DNA from: Halanaerobacter jeridensis
Lineage (GTDB): Bacteria; Bacillota; Halanaerobiia; Halobacteroidales; Halobacteroidaceae
Length of the DNA: 64,000 nt
Assembly (NCBI RefSeq): GCF_016908315.1
Contig: NZ_JAFBDQ010000005.1
Span: 188,001-252,000 of the forward strand
Reading direction: 5' to 3'
Within the stretch, counting starts at the first letter, position 1. Every line of letters begins with the position of its first letter. A program made the translations under genes and the position numbers. Positions 34,252 through 43,660 of the stretch are shown here, piece after piece. The notes under the pieces were generated by a model, which saw only the letters and a list, made by a program, of their open reading frames with translations, ran no database searches and had not been told where the DNA came from.

Positions 34252-34419
34252 CTACTCAAAATCATCTGGGCTATAATCACGATTCTTTTCTCGATTTTTT
34301 CTTTTTTTCTCATCAATACCTGGTAGTTCTTCTCCTGCTTCCATATCATCTGGATTATAATCAATCACTAATTCATCATCATCTTCTTTTTGGCTCTTGT
34401 TCTTAGGATCATGTTTCAT
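34252..34419 (-). CDS. Small acidic protein of unknown function
   Basis: This 55-residue frame starts at an ATG with GGGGGGAT 4-5 bases upstream and reads MKHDPKNKSQKEDDDELVID at its N-terminus. It contains two similar motifs, YNPDDMEAG and YSPDDFE. It is very rich in D, E and K and is probably disordered. I know no function. It lies 8 bases before the DUF1540 gene, which supports its being real. Confidence 0.6.
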   Translation of the reverse strand: MKHDPKNKSQKEDDDELVIDYNPDDMEAGEELPGIDEKKRKNREKNRDYSPDDFE

Positions 34420-34485
34420 TTTATCCCCCCTCTAAAAATTAATATACCCAATTCAAAGCAAAAATTAAGTTAAAACTAAAATTAA

Positions 34486-35151
34486 TTATTTAGTAGACAG
34501 ATAAAGATTTCCATCAGTTTCAATAGCTAGAATTAATACTTCTGATATATCATCAATCATTCTTTTTTTTAATTCAGTTGTTAACCACTTCTTATCTAAA
34601 TCTACTTCCTCTAATGCAGTATAATTGATACCACCATCTTCAATCAATACTATCGGCAACCCTTCATAACCTGTTTCTAACCCTAAATTCTCAGGAGTTA
34701 AATTCCTCTTTTGTGATTTAGGAACAACTGTTAACTCTCCTGAAGTTTCTAAGACAGCAAATTCAACATCAGAAATATTAAAAATATCTTTTTCCCTTAA
34801 TTGAGTTAATAAATCATGAGTTGTATAACGATTATGCCTCATTTCTTCCGTCATTATCTTCCCATTTTTAATCAAAACTGATGGCGTACCATTAACTAAT
34901 TTTCTAATTGTATCATTTTTAAGTGATAGATAAGAAACTAAAATTTCAACTCCCACTAAAGTAAAAATAGGTATTAAGCCTTTAACTAACCCAATTGATT
35001 TGTCTTCAATAATCAACACTCCTAATTCTGCTATCATCAATGATACTACTAAATCAATCGGAGTTAATTCACCTACTTCTCTTTTACCCATCAATCGCAT
35101 TCCAATTAAAATCATGCCGTAAATCAATAAAGTACGAAAAAACATATCCAT
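34486..35151 (-). CDS. DUF421 (YetF/YcaP) membrane protein
   Basis: The 221-residue protein has three N-terminal membrane segments with the family opening FFRTLLIYGMILIGMRLMGK, then REVGELTPIDLVVSLMIAEL. The soluble C-terminal domain carries GTPSVLIKNGKI, MRHNRYTTHDLLTQLREKDI and DVEFAVLETSGELTVVPKS, all typical of DUF421. Members are common in spore formers and have no settled function. AGGTGA precedes the ATG. The end of a miniature inverted-repeat element lies about 20 bases upstream of the start codon, so the element may supply the promoter region. Confidence 0.9.
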   Translation of the reverse strand: MDMFFRTLLIYGMILIGMRLMGKREVGELTPIDLVVSLMIAELGVLIIEDKSIGLVKGLIPIFTLVGVEILVSYLSLKNDTIRKLVNGTPSVLIKNGKIMTEEMRHNRYTTHDLLTQLREKDIFNISDVEFAVLETSGELTVVPKSQKRNLTPENLGLETGYEGLPIVLIEDGGINYTALEEVDLDKKWLTTELKKRMIDDISEVLILAIETDGNLYLSTK

Positions 35152-35172
35152 AATCTTATCACCTACACTTTT

Positions 35173-35386
35173 TCTATATAAAGCTTCACTTTGGAGTGAA
35201 GCTTTATAGCTAGAAGTAAGTAGCTAGGAGTTAGTAGTTAAAAACATAAAATCAAATTCAAAACCTAAAACATTAACCTAGTATTCAATAATTCAAAGCT
35301 GTGAACTGTTTTTTGGTTTTGAATTTACTACTAGCTACTAGCTTTTATCTACTAGCTAGTGGCACGATAGTGCCACTTTATATAGA
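35173..35386. mobile_element. Miniature inverted-repeat element, copy A
   Basis: The 214-bp element is bounded by TCTATATAAAG and CTTTATATAGA. Next to the ends lie small hairpins: AAAGCTTCACT with AGTGAAGCTTT at the left, and GTGGCAC-GATA-GTGCCAC at the right. The inner part has repeated CTAG-rich units (CTACTAGCTACTAG) and a direct AATTCAAAAC-type segment. It is nearly identical to copy B at 46460 over the right half. It has no coding capacity. It fills most of the 322-base gap between DUF421 and glgP. Confidence 0.85.
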
Positions 35387-35423
35387 TATTATTCCATGAA
35401 TCATATGAAATTATTAACTTCAA

Positions 35424-35460
35424 AAAAATAAAAAAGCACTGAGCAAAAAGCCCAGTGCTT
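35424..35460 (-). terminator. Intrinsic terminator after glgP
   Basis: AAGCACTGGGC and GCTCAGTGCTT form an 11-bp stem with one G-U pair around TTTTT, followed by TTTTATTTTTTT on the minus strand. Confidence 0.9.
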
Positions 35461-35473
35461 AGTAATCATCTAG

Positions 35474-38017
35474 TTAAATCCACTCTATTAATCCTAACTC
35501 ATGCTTAGTACTTAAATCATCATCATTTGGTACTACTCTAAAGGTATATTCATAATCTCCACTTTCTTCTAACTTTACTGCCATAGAATAAGAGTAAATA
35601 TTACCTCGTACATTCTCATCTAAATCCATTGGAATAATCTCGGCTTCTGGAACCTCATCTACATTAGAAACCAAATATAATTCCACTGTTACATCTTCTG
35701 GCGCTAAGTTTCCTAAATCAACTTTAGCTCCTACATTTAATTTTTCCTGTACTGCAAATTCTCCTTGGTCCCCTTTAGACTGAGAAGAAATTTTTACTTG
35801 ATTCCAATTAGATCTTACTTTATCTTTCCAAGCAGCTAATTCTTTAGCTTTAGCAAAGTCATTGTTTTGTACTTCTTTACCTCGCTCATAAGCAGGCATA
35901 TATAAATTCTGAGTATATTCTTGAACCATTCGATCAGTACTATATACCGGTGCAGTAGTTTTCATAGCATTCTTCATGCGCTTAACCCATTCAACTGGAA
36001 TACCATTTTCATTATCATGATCATAATATAATGGAACAATTTCATCTTCTAAAATTTCATACAATGATTCACTATCAATTTCATCTTGTTTATAGCGATC
36101 ATCATACTCTGCTTCATATCCAATTGCCCAACCGTTATAACCATTATATCCTTCAACCCACCAACCATCAAGAACACTAAAGTTCAATCCACCATTGGCA
36201 GATACTTTCTGTCCACTAGTTCCGCTAGCTTCTAATGGTCGACGAGGATTATTTAACCACACATCAACACCGCGCACTAAATATCTAGCTAAATTCATAT
36301 CATAATCTTCTAAAATAATCACTTTATCTTTAAATGCTTCTCGCTGTGAAATATCATGTATTTCTTTAATTAATTCTTGACCAGGAACATCAGCTGGATG
36401 TGCTTTACCAGCAAATATCAACTGTACTTCTTTTCCTTCTTGATTACATATTTTCCTTAAACGTTCTAAATCTCTAAAAATTAAATTAGCTCGCTTATAA
36501 GTAGCAAAGCGACGCGCAAATCCAATTGTTAAAGTATCTTTATCTAATAAATCAGAATTAGCTAATCTAACATTGCTATATCTCTTTCTTCTTTCTAAAT
36601 CTCTATCTCTAATATGATCAATTAATTGTCCTTTTAAATCTTTATGAACCTGCCAGAATTCTTCTTCGGGAATATTTTCAACGGATTGCCACATTTCTTC
36701 ATCTTCAATATTGTTTCTCCAACCGTCACCTAAATAATCATCAAGTACTTCTTCCCACTCGGGAGCCAACCAAGTCAAAGTATGAATTCCATTGGTGATA
36801 TAATCGATTGGATTCTCTTCTTTTGGTACATCAGGCCAAATATCTTCCCACATTTCACTAGAGACTTCTCCATGTAATTCACTAACTCCATTACTAAATT
36901 GAGCTAAACGTAGGGCTAATACAGTTAAACAAAATTCATCCGAATCTTCTTCATGTACATATCCAAGTTCCATAAATTCTTCTTTAGTCAAACCAATGCT
37001 TTTCCAATAATCAGAGAAATATCTCTCTTTTAGTTCTAATGGGAAAGTTTCATTTCCGGCCGGAACTGGAGTATGAGTAGTAAATACACTATTAGCAGCT
37101 ACAGTCTCTAAGGCTTCATTGAAGTCTAAATTGAAATCATCCATTAGGTCTTTAATTCTTTCTAATCCTAAATAAACAGAATGACCTTCATTCATATGCC
37201 ACACTACAGGCTCATAACCTAATTCATATAAAGCACGAGTACCACCTACACCTAAGACAATTTCTTGGGCAATACGAGTTTCATCTCCTCCTCCATACAA
37301 ACGAGAAGTTAACTGTTTATCTTGTTCACTATTTTCTGGAACATTAGTATCTAATAAGTAGACCTTAACTCGCCCTACTTCCACCTTCCAAACTTTAACT
37401 TTAATCATTCTATCAGCTAATTTAACTTCTATTTTAAGTTCATTACCTGCTTCATCAGTAACTGTCTCTAATGGCAAATCATCAGTGTCTAACTCAGGAT
37501 ATAATGCTTTTTGCCATCCCTCTTTATTAATTCTTTGCTTGAAATAACCATACTCATAAAACAAACCTACTCCTACAAAAGGAAGTCCTAAATCACTAGC
37601 AGATTTACAGTGGTCTCCTGCTAATACTCCTAAACCACCAGAGTAAATAGGTAAAGATTCATGAAACCCAAACTCAGCTGAAAAGTAAGCAATCACCTGG
37701 TCATCCCCTATACCAGAAAAATTCTGGTCAAACCAAGTATTTTCTTCTGCTAAATATTCATTAAATTGATTCATAACATTTTGATATTGTTTCATAAATT
37801 CTTCATTTTCTACAACTTCTAATAGTCTTTTATGACTGACTTTAGATAAAAAGATAATTGGATTTTTATTATCTTCCCATAACTCAGCATCGATAATTTC
37901 AAATAATTCTTCTGCTTTATAATTCCAGCACCACCATAAATTCTGGGCCAACTTCTCTAAACCAGATATTTCTTCAGGTAATTCTGGATAAACTGACAAT
38001 TTTCCGAAATTTTCCAT
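35474..38017 (-). CDS. glgP: Alpha-glucan (glycogen) phosphorylase, short DUF3417-containing type
   Basis: The 847-residue enzyme releases glucose 1-phosphate from glycogen or maltodextrin. It belongs to the type found in Thermotoga and Clostridia, beginning with a DUF3417-like region (LPEEISGLEKLAQNLWWCWN). Landmarks include AYFSAEFGFHESLPIYSGGL, VLAGDHCKSASDLGLPFVGV, VWHMNEGHS, TTHTPVPAGNETF, RFATYKRANLI, and the PLP-lysine region EASGTSGQKVSANGGLNFSV. The C-terminal 120 residues or so form a beta domain typical of this subgroup. GGAGGGG precedes the ATG. It is 139 bases downstream of glgA in the same direction. Confidence 0.94.
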   Translation of the reverse strand: MENFGKLSVYPELPEEISGLEKLAQNLWWCWNYKAEELFEIIDAELWEDNKNPIIFLSKVSHKRLLEVVENEEFMKQYQNVMNQFNEYLAEENTWFDQNFSGIGDDQVIAYFSAEFGFHESLPIYSGGLGVLAGDHCKSASDLGLPFVGVGLFYEYGYFKQRINKEGWQKALYPELDTDDLPLETVTDEAGNELKIEVKLADRMIKVKVWKVEVGRVKVYLLDTNVPENSEQDKQLTSRLYGGGDETRIAQEIVLGVGGTRALYELGYEPVVWHMNEGHSVYLGLERIKDLMDDFNLDFNEALETVAANSVFTTHTPVPAGNETFPLELKERYFSDYWKSIGLTKEEFMELGYVHEEDSDEFCLTVLALRLAQFSNGVSELHGEVSSEMWEDIWPDVPKEENPIDYITNGIHTLTWLAPEWEEVLDDYLGDGWRNNIEDEEMWQSVENIPEEEFWQVHKDLKGQLIDHIRDRDLERRKRYSNVRLANSDLLDKDTLTIGFARRFATYKRANLIFRDLERLRKICNQEGKEVQLIFAGKAHPADVPGQELIKEIHDISQREAFKDKVIILEDYDMNLARYLVRGVDVWLNNPRRPLEASGTSGQKVSANGGLNFSVLDGWWVEGYNGYNGWAIGYEAEYDDRYKQDEIDSESLYEILEDEIVPLYYDHDNENGIPVEWVKRMKNAMKTTAPVYSTDRMVQEYTQNLYMPAYERGKEVQNNDFAKAKELAAWKDKVRSNWNQVKISSQSKGDQGEFAVQEKLNVGAKVDLGNLAPEDVTVELYLVSNVDEVPEAEIIPMDLDENVRGNIYSYSMAVKLEESGDYEYTFRVVPNDDDLSTKHELGLIEWI

Positions 38018-38156
38018 AAAACCCCTCCATTTGTTTATAAATCTCCGTCTAATAAATTTTTATTCTAATTCTCTTATGTATAACTACTATATTTTAATTA
38101 AGTCATAACAATAATAGAATTATTGTAATTTAAATTAGAGAAAAAATCTAATTAAC

Positions 38157-39602
38157 TTATACCTTTTGATATAGGTCAATATATTCTTGAGCTGAATTAT
38201 ACCAGCTATAATCACTTTCAATTGCTCTTTTTACTAATTTCTCCCAAACTTCTGCTTCATTTTTATAATAGCTTAATGCTCTTCTAATCGTATATAACAT
38301 ATCTTGAGCACTATAATCAGTAAAGCTAAATCCATTACCTTCGCCAGTGTGTTCATTATAAGACTCAACGGTATCGTTTAGTCCTCCAGTTTCTCTCACA
38401 ATTGGTATTGTCCCATAACGTAAACTAAATAATTGTCCTAAACCACAAGGCTCAAATTGAGAAGGCATCAAGAACATATCACTAGAAGCATAGATTTTCT
38501 GTGCTAAGTCTACATCATATTCAATATTGGCAGCTAATTTATTAGGATATCTTTCCGCTGCTGCTTTAAACATTTCTTCATATTCACTATTCCCAGTACC
38601 TAAAAGTACAAATTGCAAGTCTTCTTGCATTAATTCATCAATTACTTCTCTAATTAAATCAAATCCTTTTTGTGGCACTAACCTACTGATTATAGAGATT
38701 ACTGGAACATCTGGGTCCTGAGGCAATCCCATTTCTTCTTGTAGCTTTAATTTATTTTCTTCTTTTCCAGCTAAATCATTAGCATCAAAATTTGCATAAA
38801 TTCTATCATCAGTAGCTGGGTCATATTCATCATAATCAATACCATTTACGATCCCATATAGATCTTCAGAGCGATAACGTAATACATAATCTAATCCTTC
38901 GCCAAAATAAGGTGTTTGAATTTCATCAGCATAAGTCTTACTCACAGTATTAACAGCATCAGCAAAACTAATACCTGTTTTCATATAATTCACTTGATTA
39001 TCATGTTCTATCTTAGGTAATAAATCAGAACTCAAAGCTAAAGTATCATCTAATATATCTAAACCAAACTGACCTTGATAACGCAAATTGTGAATTGTAT
39101 AAATAGTCTTAATATTTTCATAAAAAGAATACTGTTGATATTGTGTTTTTAACATAGCACTTAAAGGACCTGTTTGCCAATCATTACAGTGGATAATATC
39201 AGGTTGAAAATCAATCCTAGGTAACATTTCAATCACTGCTCGACAAAAGTAAGCAAATTGAACATGCTTATCAGGATTTTCATATAAATTTGGGCGATCA
39301 AATTTTTCTTTGTTATCAATTAAATAAGTAGGCACTCCTTTATTTTCTAAGCGGTCAACACCTACATATTCATCTCGCCAAGCTACATTAGTTCTAAAGT
39401 GTGTAATATTTTCTGTTTGAGCTAAATATTCATTATCTATCTGTTGAGTATACTCCGGCATTACTACTCGTACATCATGCCCTTGTTTCTTAATTTCTCG
39501 AGGCAAAAATCCAGCTACATCAGCTAAACCTCCTGTTTTAACAAACGGAACTACTTCTGAAGATACAAATAATATTTTTAATTCATCATCGTTTTTTCCC
39601 AT
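38157..39602 (-). CDS. glgA: Glycogen synthase (ADP-glucose type)
   Basis: The 481-residue GT5 glucosyltransferase adds glucose from ADP-glucose to glycogen. The N-terminal signature is LFVSSEVVPFVKTGGLADVA, the KTGG loop being the ADP-glucose contact. HCNDWQTG, YTIHNLRYQGQF, VNTVSKTYADEI, GIVNGIDYDEYDP, ISRLVPQKGFDL and the PSQFEPCGLGQLFSLRYGTI region follow in the usual order. The length is normal. AAAAGGGGG lies about 12 bases upstream of the ATG. Together with glgP it supports glycogen storage and reuse; glgC and glgB are not in the window. Confidence 0.95.
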   Translation of the reverse strand: MGKNDDELKILFVSSEVVPFVKTGGLADVAGFLPREIKKQGHDVRVVMPEYTQQIDNEYLAQTENITHFRTNVAWRDEYVGVDRLENKGVPTYLIDNKEKFDRPNLYENPDKHVQFAYFCRAVIEMLPRIDFQPDIIHCNDWQTGPLSAMLKTQYQQYSFYENIKTIYTIHNLRYQGQFGLDILDDTLALSSDLLPKIEHDNQVNYMKTGISFADAVNTVSKTYADEIQTPYFGEGLDYVLRYRSEDLYGIVNGIDYDEYDPATDDRIYANFDANDLAGKEENKLKLQEEMGLPQDPDVPVISIISRLVPQKGFDLIREVIDELMQEDLQFVLLGTGNSEYEEMFKAAAERYPNKLAANIEYDVDLAQKIYASSDMFLMPSQFEPCGLGQLFSLRYGTIPIVRETGGLNDTVESYNEHTGEGNGFSFTDYSAQDMLYTIRRALSYYKNEAEVWEKLVKRAIESDYSWYNSAQEYIDLYQKV

Positions 39603-39866
39603 GATTAATTATGCCCCCTTTTAGGCTATTATATTCATTAACTGCAATCCAAAAACCAGTAATTATTGAACTCAAACTATTTTAAATTATATCACTAATG
39701 AGCCTATTTATCAACATATATAGTTCCAATTAAAAATGTAATTGATGAAAGTTATTTACACGGTTGAACTTAAATTTTTTAATTAATCAGTTACTACTTT
39801 ATTAATTAATATAATTTCAAGTAAAAAAATTCAAAAAAACGATTATTAATTATTTCTTACATAACC
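39603..39866. other. Divergent intergenic region between glgA and dapL
   Basis: The gap of 339 bases separates two divergent genes. On the minus strand a TATAAT (39626-39631) lies about 25 bases upstream of the glgA start, with no good -35. The dapL promoter lies at the other end. Between them the DNA is simple AT-rich sequence in which I see no gene, riboswitch or clear operator. Confidence 0.4.
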
Positions 39867-39894
39867 TTGACTAATAAATTACATACTATATAAT
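39867..39894 (+). promoter_or_regulatory. dapL promoter
   Basis: TTGACT and TATAAT are separated by 16 bases, and the ATG follows 47 bases after the -10 box. Confidence 0.75.
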
Positions 39895-39941
39895 TATAAG
39901 TGAAACTTTTAAATTACTAAATGAGAAGGGAGTATTGAAAT

Positions 39942-41183
39942 ATGTCAGAAGAAAGCTATATTCAAAATTTGTTTGCAGAACGAATCGGAGGAAAACAGTT
40001 TGGCAAAGATACTACACTTTATAAGTTTGAAAAAATCAAACGAGCTAAAAGAAAAGCTAAAAAAGAAAATCCAAATACGGAATTAATCGATATGGGAGTT
40101 GGCGAACCCGATGCAATGGCCAACAATGAAGTAGTAGAAACTCTTTGTGAAGAAGCAGCAAAACCAGAAAATAGATTCTATGCTGATAATGGTATCCAAG
40201 AATTCAAGGATGCTGCTGTAGAATATATGGAAGAGGTATTCGGAGTTACGGATTTAGATAAAGAGACTGAAGTTAATCACTCTATTGGCTCTAAGCCAGG
40301 TCTAGCTATGATACCTAGTGCTTTTATTAATCCAGGTGATATTACTATCATGACTGTTCCTGGTTATCCAGTCATGGGAACTCATACTGAATGGCTAGGC
40401 GGAGAAGTAGTTAACTTACCATTACTTAAAGAAAATGATTTTCTACCTGACTTAAGCTCTTTAACTGAAGAACAAAAGGAAAAAGCTAAATTATTATATC
40501 TTAATTATCCTAATAATCCAACTGGTGCAGGAGCTACAGAAGAATTTTTCAAAGAAGTTGTAGCTTTTGCTCAAGAAAATGACATTATTGTTATCCATGA
40601 TGCAGCTTATGCTGGATTAGTATTTGATGATAATGAGCCATTAAGTTTTCTTTCCATCCCTGGTGCTAAAGAGGTGGGAATGGAAATCCAATCTCTATCT
40701 AAATCATTTAATATGACAGGCTGGAGAATGGCTTTTGTAGTTGGAAATCCAAAATTAGTTAACGCTTTTGCAACAGTTAAAGACAATAATGATTCAGGGC
40801 AATTTAGAGCAATTCAAAAAGCAGGAATTACAGCTTTAAACAAACCTGAAATCACTGAAAAGACTGCTGAAAAATATTCTCGACGCCATGAAATGTTAGT
40901 CGAGGTTTTACAAGACCTAGGCTTCGATGCTCAAAAACCAGATGGTACTTTTTACTTATATGTAGAAATACCAGAAGGAACTGAAGACGGTCGCGAATTT
41001 GCTAATGCTGAAGAATTTGGGCAATTTCTAATTAAAGAAGCCTTAATCTCAGCTGTACCATGGGATGATGCTGGTAGTTTTATTCGCTTCTCAGTTACTT
41101 TTAGAGCTGAAGATCAAGCCGAAGAAGAACGAATTATTTCTGAAATCAAAAATAGATTATCCAAATTTGATTTTGTATTTTAA
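39942..41183 (+). CDS. dapL: LL-diaminopimelate aminotransferase
   Basis: The 413-residue PLP enzyme makes LL-diaminopimelate directly from tetrahydrodipicolinate, shortening lysine and peptidoglycan precursor synthesis. It shows LIDMGVGEPDAMANNEVVET, RFYADNGIQEFKDAAVEYM, NHSIGSKPGLAMIPSAFINP, TVPGYPVMGTHTEWLGGEV, YLNYPNNPTGAGA, HDAAYAGLVFDD and the PLP lysine in QSLSKSFNMTGWRMAF. The length fits DapL rather than generic aspartate aminotransferases. AGAAGGGAG precedes the ATG. It is transcribed alone and ends at a strong terminator. Confidence 0.93.
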   Translation: MSEESYIQNLFAERIGGKQFGKDTTLYKFEKIKRAKRKAKKENPNTELIDMGVGEPDAMANNEVVETLCEEAAKPENRFYADNGIQEFKDAAVEYMEEVFGVTDLDKETEVNHSIGSKPGLAMIPSAFINPGDITIMTVPGYPVMGTHTEWLGGEVVNLPLLKENDFLPDLSSLTEEQKEKAKLLYLNYPNNPTGAGATEEFFKEVVAFAQENDIIVIHDAAYAGLVFDDNEPLSFLSIPGAKEVGMEIQSLSKSFNMTGWRMAFVVGNPKLVNAFATVKDNNDSGQFRAIQKAGITALNKPEITEKTAEKYSRRHEMLVEVLQDLGFDAQKPDGTFYLYVEIPEGTEDGREFANAEEFGQFLIKEALISAVPWDDAGSFIRFSVTFRAEDQAEEERIISEIKNRLSKFDFVF

Positions 41184-41193
41184 TTTACTTTTA

Positions 41194-41225
41194 AAAGTCT
41201 CCGGATTTCCGGAGGCTTTTTGTTT
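41194..41225 (+). terminator. Intrinsic terminator after dapL
   Basis: AGTCTCCGG and CCGGAGGCT form the stem with a short ATTT loop, followed by TTTTTGTTTT. Confidence 0.9.
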
Positions 41226-41368
41226 TAAAATGAATTTTTTTGTCTAATTTTTCTTTTATTAAGCAGGAAAATATAAATTCACCGCGAAAAATAATAATTA
41301 ACAACATAAAATTTAGTTTATCTTATTGTCTATAGACCTATTATTAAATATAAAAGGAAGTGATTATT

Positions 41369-42238
41369 ATGCCTGATTTCTGGACTCATATTTTAGGGGG
41401 AGACTTAGTCACTAAAGAAATGAAAGCATCTGAAGAGCAAAAATATGTGGAAATGATTAAGAAGAATCAGGAATTATTTAATTTAGGATGTGAAGGACCT
41501 GACATTTTCTTTTACAATGACTTTTGGCCCTGGATCAGTGAAAAACGCGGTGCAGAAATAGGCGATAAACTACATCAAGAACAAATAAAAAAATTATTTG
41601 CAACTAGCCTTAATTTCTTAAAAGACAATCAAGATAACCAAAACTTCCCTCAATTATTTGCTTATTTAAGCGGTTTTATAGTTCACTATGCTCTAGATAA
41701 AAGAATTCATCCTTTTATCTATCAAGAAACAAATAATTTTCCTGAACACAAAAACTTAGAAATAAATATCGATACTTATCTAACTAATAAATACTGGAAT
41801 AAATTGGCCCATCGAATGCCTCCTACTCCGGCTATTGATGCAGGACATAAATTACCTAAAATAGTTGAAGAATATTATCACTACCTTTTAGAAAAATTAA
41901 ACATCAAATACAAAAGTGATGTAATTAACGATTCATATCAAGATTTCAAACGAGTCTTTGGCTTGTTTTACAGCCGCTGGCGTTTTAAAAGATATTTATT
42001 TAAAGCAATTAATCCCTTATTATCTTTTGATTTAAATACTTTAATCTATCCTACACGTCCTGATTATAAATTATTATCTAGTAATGATTATAATTATGTA
42101 GAAAACTTATTACTAAAAGGCGTAGGAGAGGCACACAATATACTTAAAGAAGTAATTAAATTTATTAATGGAGATATAGGAGAAGAAGAGTTAAAATCTA
42201 CTTTTCCTAATATAAATTTTGATGGCGTTAAAATTTGA
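41369..42238 (+). CDS. Zinc-dependent phospholipase C-like protein
   Basis: The 289-residue protein resembles the zinc-dependent phospholipase C/S1-P1-like family found in Clostridia. The metal-binding candidates are H6 in DFWTHILGGD, D in GCEGPDIFFYND, H and D in FIVHYALDKRIHPFIY, and H in EHKNLEINID. No signal peptide is visible: the N-terminus is MPDFWTHILGG, so it appears cytoplasmic, unlike secreted toxins of the family. Substrate and role are unknown. The ATG at 41369 has AAAGGAAG upstream; the GTG at 41360 lies next to that site. It shares its downstream hairpin with the convergent MFS gene. Confidence 0.8.
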   Translation: MPDFWTHILGGDLVTKEMKASEEQKYVEMIKKNQELFNLGCEGPDIFFYNDFWPWISEKRGAEIGDKLHQEQIKKLFATSLNFLKDNQDNQNFPQLFAYLSGFIVHYALDKRIHPFIYQETNNFPEHKNLEINIDTYLTNKYWNKLAHRMPPTPAIDAGHKLPKIVEEYYHYLLEKLNIKYKSDVINDSYQDFKRVFGLFYSRWRFKRYLFKAINPLLSFDLNTLIYPTRPDYKLLSSNDYNYVENLLLKGVGEAHNILKEVIKFINGDIGEEELKSTFPNINFDGVKI

Positions 42239-42266
42239 TAAAAATGCAGGGGGCGCCCTGCATTTT
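42239..42266. terminator. Bidirectional terminator between the phospholipase-like and MFS genes
   Basis: AAAATGCAGGG and CCCTGCATTTT form an 11-bp stem with a tight GGCG loop, flanked by A and T runs on both strands. Confidence 0.85.
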
Positions 42267-42284
42267 GCATTTAATAAATCAAAT

Positions 42285-43550
42285 TTATTTATTAGCAGTT
42301 TTTCTCCCTTTTTCTATATCGACTGTAGTTAAAATTATAATTCCTACTAAGAAAAATCCAGCTATTGCTAAAACTCCTAAACGACTAGAATGAGTTAAGT
42401 GACCCACTAAACCAAATACAAAAGGACCAGTAATTGCAGCAAACTTGCTTGAAATACCAAAGAAGCTATAAAATTCTGAAGTTTTATCTTTGGGTATCAT
42501 ACTTCCATATAGAGAACGACTTAAAGCTTGGGCTCCCCCCTGCACTAAACCTACCAATCCAGCTAAAATCCAGAAATCAAGTGCAGTGCTTAAAAAATAT
42601 CCCCTAATAGTAATTAATAAATAAACAGTTAAAGCAATGATAATTCCTTTTTTGGCCCCAATTTTTTCTCCTAGTTTTCCAAACAATAAAGCACACGGAA
42701 TACCAATAAATTGTGTCATTAGCATTGCACCTATTAAATCTGTCCTGCCAATACCAATTTCACGTCCATAAATTGTTGCCATCCGAATTATTGTACCAAT
42801 TCCATCATTATAAATCCAAAATGCTAATAAAAATTTCAAAAGTTCACGGTATTGACTAATGTTTTTTAATGTTTTTTTCAATTGCTTGAATCCAGTTTTA
42901 ACATATTCTAGCGAAGATAAATCCGGGCCCTTTTTAATTCCATCCGGCAAATAATAAAAAGCCGGTAAAGAAAATAACAACCACCAGAGAGCTACCATCA
43001 CAAAACTCAATTTAGTAGCCAATAATTCACTAATTCCAAATAATTCAGGTTTAGAGATCATAACTAAATTTATCGCTAATAAGACTCCCCCACCAAAATA
43101 TCCAGCAGAATATCCAACTCCGGAAACATAGTCCATTTTTTTATCTTCTACTAACACAGGTAAAAAAGAATCATAAAATATATTGCCCCCAGCAAATCCT
43201 ATATTAGCAATTATAAAAAACAAAGAAGCTGTTAGATAGTTACCTTGTTGAATCAAAAATAATAAGGCAGTACCCGTCACGCCTAATCCTACAAAAACTT
43301 TAAAAAATGATTTTTGTGACCCAGAATAATCTGCCATCGCCCCTAAAATCGGAGCTAAAATAGCAACAATTAACATCGCAATTGTTTGAGTATAACCCCA
43401 ATAAGAAGTTGCTACCGTATCAGCTAAATTAGCTGCAGCAAAATCTTTATAAAAAATAGGTAATACTACAGCTAAAATAGTGGTCGCAAAAGCAGAGTTG
43501 GCCCAATCATATAAAATCCATGAGTATATCTCTTTTTTATTGTTATCCAT
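42285..43550 (-). CDS. MFS transporter, UMF1/Atg22-like family
   Basis: The 421-residue protein has about 12 membrane segments. It carries the UMF1 family opening IYSWILYDWANSAFATTILA, with further family stretches APILGAMADYSGSQKSFFKV, FYDSFLPVLV, YVSGVGYSAGYFGGGVLLAI and GLVQGGAQALSRSLYGSMIP. Members are related to the vacuolar amino acid exporter Atg22; the bacterial substrate is unknown. The ATG at 43550 has GAGGTGA upstream, while a GTG at 43559 overlaps that site. It stands between the phospholipase-like gene and ablAB with terminators on both sides. Confidence 0.88.
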   Translation of the reverse strand: MDNNKKEIYSWILYDWANSAFATTILAVVLPIFYKDFAAANLADTVATSYWGYTQTIAMLIVAILAPILGAMADYSGSQKSFFKVFVGLGVTGTALLFLIQQGNYLTASLFFIIANIGFAGGNIFYDSFLPVLVEDKKMDYVSGVGYSAGYFGGGVLLAINLVMISKPELFGISELLATKLSFVMVALWWLLFSLPAFYYLPDGIKKGPDLSSLEYVKTGFKQLKKTLKNISQYRELLKFLLAFWIYNDGIGTIIRMATIYGREIGIGRTDLIGAMLMTQFIGIPCALLFGKLGEKIGAKKGIIIALTVYLLITIRGYFLSTALDFWILAGLVGLVQGGAQALSRSLYGSMIPKDKTSEFYSFFGISSKFAAITGPFVFGLVGHLTHSSRLGVLAIAGFFLVGIIILTTVDIEKGRKTANK

Positions 43551-43620
43551 ATTTGTCACCTCTAATTTTTATAGTTCCTTATCTATATAATAATATAAAT
43601 TATTAATTTTGAAAAGTTAA

Positions 43621-43656
43621 ATAAAAATGCTGAGAGCCAAAAGCCCTCAGCATTTA
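43621..43656 (-). terminator. Intrinsic terminator after ablB
   Basis: AAATGCTGAG and CTCAGCATTT form a 10-bp stem, extended by GGC/GCT-type pairing, then TTATTT on the minus strand. Confidence 0.85.
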
Positions 43657-43660
43657 GCTA

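Noticed and set aside
35173-35386. Attenuator or riboswitch upstream of the DUF421 gene
   Set aside because: The structured sequence is the miniature inverted-repeat element also present at 46460, so it is a repeat and not a specific leader.
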